A stretch of DNA of 64,000 bases from Vibrio renipiscarius. Lineage in GTDB: Bacteria > Pseudomonadota > Gammaproteobacteria > Enterobacterales > Vibrionaceae. Shown one piece after another: positions 60,090-64,000 of the stretch. Both the position numbers and the translations under genes were made by a program. Each line of letters begins with the position of its first letter. Position 1 is the first letter of the stretch. The notes beneath the pieces are model-generated. The model saw nothing but the letters and a program-made list of their open reading frames with translations. It ran no database searches and was not told where the DNA came from. The stretch covers positions 372,001 through 436,000 of the forward strand of contig NZ_JTKH01000006.1 of NCBI RefSeq assembly GCF_000827885.1. Reading direction: 5' to 3'.

Positions 60090-61151
60090 TTGGAATTTTT
60101 GTTGGACTACGGCCTGTTTTTGGCCAAGATTGTGACTGTAGTAGTTGCAGTGGTGGCGATTTTAATCATTGCTAAAAGTGTTGGTGGTAAAAGCGGCGCA
60201 CCAAAAGGTGAGCTTGAAATCACCAATCTTACCGAACAGCATCAACATACGGTTGAGCAGTTAGAGCACCATTTGTATGACGACGCCTTTTTAAAAGCGC
60301 GCAACAAAGCAGAAAAGAAAGACGAAAAAGAGAAGCACAAAGCTCGCGAGAAAGAGATCAAAAAAGCAGCCAAAGACGGTGAGTTAGAAAGCAAACGTGA
60401 ATCACACCTTTTTGTGTTGGATTTTAAAGGTAGCATTGATGCAAAAGAAGTCGCCTCACTGCGGGAAGAAGTGACAGCGATTCTTGCGGTCGCTTGTGAA
60501 GGTGATGAAGTCTTGTTACGCCTTGAATCCGGCGGCGGTATGGTGCATGGCTATGGGTTGGCTTCATCGCAATTGGATCGCCTTAAATCAGCAGGTCTTC
60601 CTCTGACCATTTCAGTTGACAAGGTTGCGGCGAGTGGCGGTTACATGATGGCGTGTATCGCCGATAAAATCGTGTCAGCACCATTTGCGATTGTGGGTTC
60701 CATCGGTGTGATTGCTCAGATCCCTAACTTCCATAAAGTGCTGAAAAAGTACGATATTGAATATGAGCAAGTAACAGCGGGTGAATTCAAACGCACTCTA
60801 ACTATGTTCGGTGAAAATACCGATAAAGCACGTGATAAGTTCAAGCAAGAGTTGGAAGAGACTCATGTTCTGTTTAAAGACTTTATTCGTGAACGTCGCC
60901 CTGAGTTGGATCTTGAAAACGTGGCAACTGGTGAGCATTGGTTTGGTACTCAGGCGTTAAGCCTTGGGCTTGTTGATGAAATAAAAACCTCTGATGACCT
61001 AGTGGTTGAAGCGTGCAAAGACAAAACCGTGCTGGCGATTCATTACGTTGAGAAGAAAAAAATCACATCGAAGCTGGCTGCTCTGATGGGAGAAGCCGCA
61101 GACAACGTGTTAATGAAACTGATCGATCGCGGACAGCGTCCAATCGTTTAA
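60090..61151 (+). CDS. sohB: Inner-membrane serine protease SohB
   Basis: 353 aa S49 protease, E. coli 349. The true start is probably TTG at 60090 (MEFLLDYGLFLAKIVTVV) with SD gagagg; a longer frame from 60003 has no homology. One TM helix (residues 10-30), then a Lys/Glu-rich coiled segment (about 50-105), then the protease domain with Ser in DKVAASGGYMMA and Lys in EFKRTLTMFGEN. It lies divergent from yciK. Confidence 0.93.
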   Translation: MEFLLDYGLFLAKIVTVVVAVVAILIIAKSVGGKSGAPKGELEITNLTEQHQHTVEQLEHHLYDDAFLKARNKAEKKDEKEKHKAREKEIKKAAKDGELESKRESHLFVLDFKGSIDAKEVASLREEVTAILAVACEGDEVLLRLESGGGMVHGYGLASSQLDRLKSAGLPLTISVDKVAASGGYMMACIADKIVSAPFAIVGSIGVIAQIPNFHKVLKKYDIEYEQVTAGEFKRTLTMFGENTDKARDKFKQELEETHVLFKDFIRERRPELDLENVATGEHWFGTQALSLGLVDEIKTSDDLVVEACKDKTVLAIHYVEKKKITSKLAALMGEAADNVLMKLIDRGQRPIV

Positions 61152-61508
61152 CAAGCGGGTCGTTACATTAGATTGAAAAGGGGTATAGCAATATATCCCT
61201 TTTCCCATAAATTTAAGTGCTTATCGACGAATGCGAGCTAAGCATATGCTCAGTTTCTCGTCGAACAACAAGAAAAAGGAGATTTGGCCCTAAAAAATTC
61301 TTTACAAGAGCGCTTAACGCGGTACTATATAGGCAGCTCTGTTAGATAGAGTTATTTAAGAAAGAATTTAGTAAAGCAAATCTTCAGAATACTTCGTTTG
61401 TTGTAAACCTCTGTTATTCCCTTAGCTTTTTCGTACGATTAAATAATTTATCAGACAGTGTCCTCGCATTTTTGCGAAAATATAAACAATTTTAAAAAGG
61501 GACATCAC
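61152..61508 (+). promoter_or_regulatory. sohB terminator region and long cspA-type leader
   Basis: A hairpin (61177-61203, aaaagggGTATA with TATATccctttt) lies 25 bp behind sohB. A promoter TTTACA (61301-61306), 16-bp spacer, TACTAT (61323-61328) follows. Transcription from it would give a leader of about 175 nt before the cold shock gene ATG at 61509, typical of cspA-type genes whose leader folds as a temperature sensor. Confidence 0.6.
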
Positions 61509-61721
61509 ATGTCAAACAAAACTACTGGTATCGTTAAATGGTTTAACGAAGAGAAAGGTTTCGGTTTCATTTCTCAAGACAACGGCGGCGCTGACGTGTT
61601 CGTTCACTTCCGTGCAATCGCATCTGAAGGTTTCAAAACTCTTGCTGAAGGCCAAAAAGTGTCTTTCGAAGTTGAGCAAGGTCAAAAAGGTCCACAAGCT
61701 TCTAACGTGACAGCTCTGTAA
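61509..61721 (+). CDS. Cold shock protein, CspA family
   Basis: 70 aa. RNP1 GFGFIS and RNP2 VFVHF are intact, after an opening [20 protein letters not shown]. It ends NVTAL. It is a single OB fold that melts RNA structure. SD is aaaggga. An earlier in-frame start at 61458 is rejected for lack of SD and homology. Strong codon bias. A strong hairpin terminator follows. Confidence 0.95.
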   Translation: MSNKTTGIVKWFNEEKGFGFISQDNGGADVFVHFRAIASEGFKTLAEGQKVSFEVEQGQKGPQASNVTAL

Positions 61722-61738
61722 TCTTTTGATTTTGATTC

Positions 61739-61773
61739 AGACACAAGTTGACTCGTTCAACTTGTGTCTATTT
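61739..61773 (+). terminator. Terminator of the cold shock gene
   Basis: 13-bp stem agacacaagttga / tcaacttgtgtct with a CTCGT loop, then attttct. Confidence 0.9.
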
Positions 61774-62027
61774 TCTGCCCTAGAAACTCCGTTTTACCTC
61801 CTCAGTTTCAAACCCACTATTAATTTTTGATGTTTTCACTCACGATATAAGCAAGACTGTGACGCTGAATATTCACATCTAAAAAATCAAATTCAAGCCA
61901 ATACAATTAGTTACTATGCTCGTCTGTTTTATGCTGACGTGGCTTCGTTCTATTTTTTGCGATCATTTTTTTGTCACAAACGAACGATAAGCTTGAATAC
62001 ATCTTTTAAAATATAAGGAAAAACATT
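61774..62027. other. Intergenic region before two tiny genes
   Basis: AT-rich; no recognisable structure. A weak promoter candidate is TTGTCA (61970-61975) with TGAATA 17 bp later. An aagga SD lies at 62015-62019, before the 24-codon ORF. Confidence 0.4.
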
Positions 62028-62102
62028 ATGTCTCGATCTTCTGGTCGTCATCGCTTTTGGTTTCACAAAGCTAAAATCAAAACAGAATCTTTTAATAAAT
62101 AA
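62028..62102 (+). CDS. Candidate 24-residue basic peptide gene
   Basis: Opens MSRSSGRHRFWFHKAKIK, strongly basic with a central aromatic FWF group. SD ataaggaaa is well placed, nine bases before the ATG. It ends 11 bases before a 69-codon gene, so it could be a leader or an independent microprotein. No homologue recognised. Confidence 0.5.
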   Translation: MSRSSGRHRFWFHKAKIKTESFNK

Positions 62103-62113
62103 CAGGATACTCA

Positions 62114-62323
62114 ATGAGAATAGAGTTTAATATTTTTGAAAACAGCAACAACTGGATATCTACTGCTCATCAAATCAATGGCGATATATTGCTGAGAAAC
62201 GTCTTAATGAAAGGCCAAGTCTCTGATTTGAATGTAAGTTTCACTTATGATGAAACAGCTCATTGCGGTAAAATTATGAATAATCACCACCAAATTATTG
62301 GTGATTTCGAAGTTAGCTTGTAA
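62114..62323 (+). CDS. Small protein of unknown function, 69 aa
   Basis: MRIEFNIFENSNNWISTAHQ opening; predicted beta-rich, no signal peptide or TM helix, one Cys. SD aggata. It follows the basic 24-codon ORF by 11 bases and likely shares its transcript. Family unknown. Confidence 0.65.
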   Translation: MRIEFNIFENSNNWISTAHQINGDILLRNVLMKGQVSDLNVSFTYDETAHCGKIMNNHHQIIGDFEVSL

Positions 62324-62393
62324 CGACTTCACGCGACAGCGACGATGTATTTACGACGTCTCGTAACGATGTAAAGCGCTCACTTAGAATGAA

Positions 62394-62990
62394 TCAATTG
62401 CTGCCGATTGATTGTGAGCCACAAGTGTTTTTATACAGCGGGTAGAAGACCAGGGCATAAACAATGCCACTCACTACGCCACAGAGATGTGCTTCTACCG
62501 CCACATTGGCTTCGATCATTTCCATGCTTGAATGGCTAGGCCCAATCGTCAATTCCCAGACAACCTTGCCCATCACACCGAACAATAACAACCAGCTTGA
62601 ATTTCTGCCTTGTAGCGCTTCTTTTAGCGCGTAATAGGCAAATAAACCATGCAGTGTACCTGATAATCCCACATAACTTTGTACGTCACTCAATAGCATT
62701 CCAGCCCCAACGCCGATACTGATTAACAATGTCAGAATGAGAAATTCTTGTGGTCTTGGGCGAAAGATAAACGCAATAATCCATAGCCCGCCAAGATTCA
62801 TGGCAAGATGCGGAAAGTTGGTATGAGAGAAATTTCCTGTTAGGATGCGCAGCCACTGTCCCGTTGGGATCAAATCATAGCGCCACGCCGAAAGTGAGGC
62901 GAAAGGCTCAAATTGTAGCCCTAAGCACACTGCGCTGATGCTCATTAATAGGAAGATTAATTTCACGTCATGTCCCGATATTGCTCTCAA
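62394..62990 (-). CDS. Rhombosortase (rhomboid-type intramembrane protease)
   Basis: Up to 198 aa from ATG 62990, or 190 aa from GTG 62966, which would avoid overlap with the divergent gene. About six TM segments. The catalytic Ser is in GLSGTLHG and the catalytic His in EAHLCGVVSG, the pattern of rhombosortases, which cut proteins with a C-terminal GlyGly-CTERM sorting tail. HTNFPHLAMNLGGLW is the usual rhomboid HxxxN region. Its targets (for example Ves-type proteases secreted by type II) are not encoded in this window. Confidence 0.88.
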   Translation of the reverse strand: MRAISGHDVKLIFLLMSISAVCLGLQFEPFASLSAWRYDLIPTGQWLRILTGNFSHTNFPHLAMNLGGLWIIAFIFRPRPQEFLILTLLISIGVGAGMLLSDVQSYVGLSGTLHGLFAYYALKEALQGRNSSWLLLFGVMGKVVWELTIGPSHSSMEMIEANVAVEAHLCGVVSGIVYALVFYPLYKNTCGSQSIGSN

Positions 62991-63572
62991 TGTGGAAAGT
63001 CACTCAAAGCCTGTATATGTCAATGGATACAAAGCCTAGCATCGAATGTTGAGTTAATCATCCTTCAACACCCGTCTGAGTCGAAGCGACCAATGGGTAC
63101 GGCTCGTATTCTGACGCTTTCATTGCCAAACAGCTACTATTTTGAAGGCGAAGATTTCTCTCAGCATAGTGAGCTCAACCAGCTAATTTGTGATCCTCAG
63201 GTGCGTCATTTTGTTTTATACCCAGGGGAAGGTTCGGTAGAAGCGCAGGCCAGTATGAGTCATAGCGAAGAAAAAATTCGCGTGATTTTATTGGATGGTA
63301 CATGGAAAAAAGCATTCAAAATGTGGCAGTTATCCACCAACTTACATGATTTGCCGTTACTGCGACTACCGAGTGAGCTAAAAGGCAATTACCGCATTCG
63401 CAAAGCGCCCAGTGATAATGCGCTTTCAACCGTCGAAGCTGGCTATTATATTCTCTCTATTTTGCAGCCAGAACAGGATTTTTCTCCGCTGATTGACGCG
63501 TTTGAAAAAATGATTCAATTTCAAATTGATCAAATGCCAGCCGGGGTTTTTGAGAAAAATTATCGCAGTTAA
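62970..63572 (+). CDS. tapT: DTW-domain tRNA-uridine aminocarboxypropyltransferase (TapT/YfiP type)
   Basis: 200 aa. The DTW motif is in LLDGTWKKAFKMW. N-terminal zinc-type cysteines YCSQCGKSLKACICQW are typical. The enzyme adds an acp group from SAM to uridine in tRNA (acp3U47 in E. coli). The end has NYRIRKAPSDNALSTVEAG. No SD precedes the ATG at 62970, which lies inside the possible coding start of the divergent rhombosortase. Confidence 0.88.
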   Translation: MSRYCSQCGKSLKACICQWIQSLASNVELIILQHPSESKRPMGTARILTLSLPNSYYFEGEDFSQHSELNQLICDPQVRHFVLYPGEGSVEAQASMSHSEEKIRVILLDGTWKKAFKMWQLSTNLHDLPLLRLPSELKGNYRIRKAPSDNALSTVEAGYYILSILQPEQDFSPLIDAFEKMIQFQIDQMPAGVFEKNYRS

Positions 63573-63606
63573 TCCCTGCGTATAAGCACGGATAGCCCAT
63601 GATGAG

Positions 63607-63640
63607 CGCCATGATCTTCTTTTAAGATCATGGCGTTTTT
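63607..63640. terminator. Terminator between tapT and the dGTPase-like gene
   Basis: 12-bp stem cgccatgatctt / aagatcatggcg with a CTTTT loop and T5, between convergent genes. Confidence 0.9.
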
Positions 63641-63644
63641 GCGT

Positions 63645-64000
63645 TTAGTGGGAAGAGAACAGTTGTTGATGCAGTCGCTTGGCATGACCATCCGTCATCG
63701 AGGAAATGTAATCGGCGATGATCCGCATCCCTTGCGCTTCGCACTCTACTGCTTGCCATGCTTGGCGTGTTTCAATCGGCAGTAGGCGTTCAGGATCGGC
63801 GCTCAGAGCTTCAAACACATCCATAATAATCTGTTGCCCTTTGTATTCCATCAACTGTACGTGCGGCGCTTGAATGACGTATTGGCTGACAAAGGCTTTT
63901 AAAATGTCTAGGGCACTTGCCATGCTCGGTTCGAGTACCGCGTTGAATGACAGTAGTGGTGAGGTAAAGTGTGCATCGACGGGTTTGATGGAAATGCTCG
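63645..64000 (-). CDS. C-terminal part of a dGTPase-like HD-domain protein (partial)
   Basis: The frame stays open from the right edge of the window (codons readable as [20 protein letters not shown] before the first ATG at 63923), so the gene is truncated by the window. The visible 117 residues are the C-terminal helical part seen in deoxyguanosine triphosphate triphosphohydrolase-like proteins ([26 protein letters not shown] in part, [30 protein letters not shown]). The HD metal site would be upstream, outside the window. Confidence 0.82.
   Translation of the reverse strand, partial: SISIKPVDAHFTSPLLSFNAVLEPSMASALDILKAFVSQYVIQAPHVQLMEYKGQQIIMDVFEALSADPERLLPIETRQAWQAVECEAQGMRIIADYISSMTDGHAKRLHQQLFSSH

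Overview
The window is a stretch of core chromosome from a gammaproteobacterium of the family Vibrionaceae, most likely the genus Vibrio. Evidence for this is the E. coli-like gene order in the housekeeping blocks combined with Vibrio habits: a rhombosortase gene, an NSS transporter paired with a MetS-like microprotein, CheV next to mlc, and a Vibrio-type palindromic intergenic repeat. I cannot name the species. I see no prophage, insertion sequence, integron cassette array, CRISPR array, rRNA or tRNA gene.

Layout. 1-3.7 kb: 3' end of a probable methyltransferase gene, a palindromic repeat, then a three-gene ABC importer operon (binding protein, permease, ATPase). 3.8-9.7 kb: dusC and an orphan pseudopilin gene on the minus strand; a YecA-like SEC-C protein, lolA, rarA and serS on the plus strand. 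9.7-18.2 kb: an EamA transporter between two near-identical terminators, ansA, sppA, fadH with a FadR operator, a periplasmic unknown, purU. 18.4-26 kb: yoaA, tsaB, a small unknown, an slp-type lipoprotein, an alpha/beta hydrolase, fadD and rnd, which is the E. coli order with two extra genes. 26-34 kb: a SulP transporter, rne with a long structured leader, rluC, maf/yceF. 33.5-44.2 kb: the classical lipid and DNA cluster yceD-rpmF-plsX-fabH-fabD-fabG-acpP-fabF-pabC-mltG-tmk-holB-tatD. 44.2-53.9 kb: ptsG, a small outer-membrane-like protein, the metP/metS transporter pair, a second orphan pseudopilin, ynhF, a YjjU-type patatin, mlc with a CRP site, cheV, and a short terminator-bounded unit with a 31-codon ORF. 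53.9-59.2 kb: the SOS mutagenesis operon imuA-imuB-dnaE2 behind a clear LexA box. 59.2-64 kb: yciK and sohB, a cspA-type cold shock gene, two tiny unknown genes, a rhombosortase gene divergent from tapT (DTW domain), and the 3' part of a dGTPase-like gene.

How it fits together. The window holds fatty acid synthesis (plsX, fab genes, acpP) and degradation (fadH, fadD), glucose uptake (ptsG) with its usual repressor (mlc), mRNA decay and RNA modification (rne, rnd, dusC, rluC, tsaB, tapT), envelope upkeep (lolA, sppA, sohB, mltG, slp, rhombosortase) and SOS translesion synthesis. I found no clear multi-gene system of unknown type. The most original signals are small: short genes too small for routine calling (metS-like, ynhF, a 31-codon and a 24-codon ORF), a 17-bp palindrome abutting the acpP promoter, a hairpin that buries the dusC ribosome binding site, and repeat blocks in the RNase E tail.
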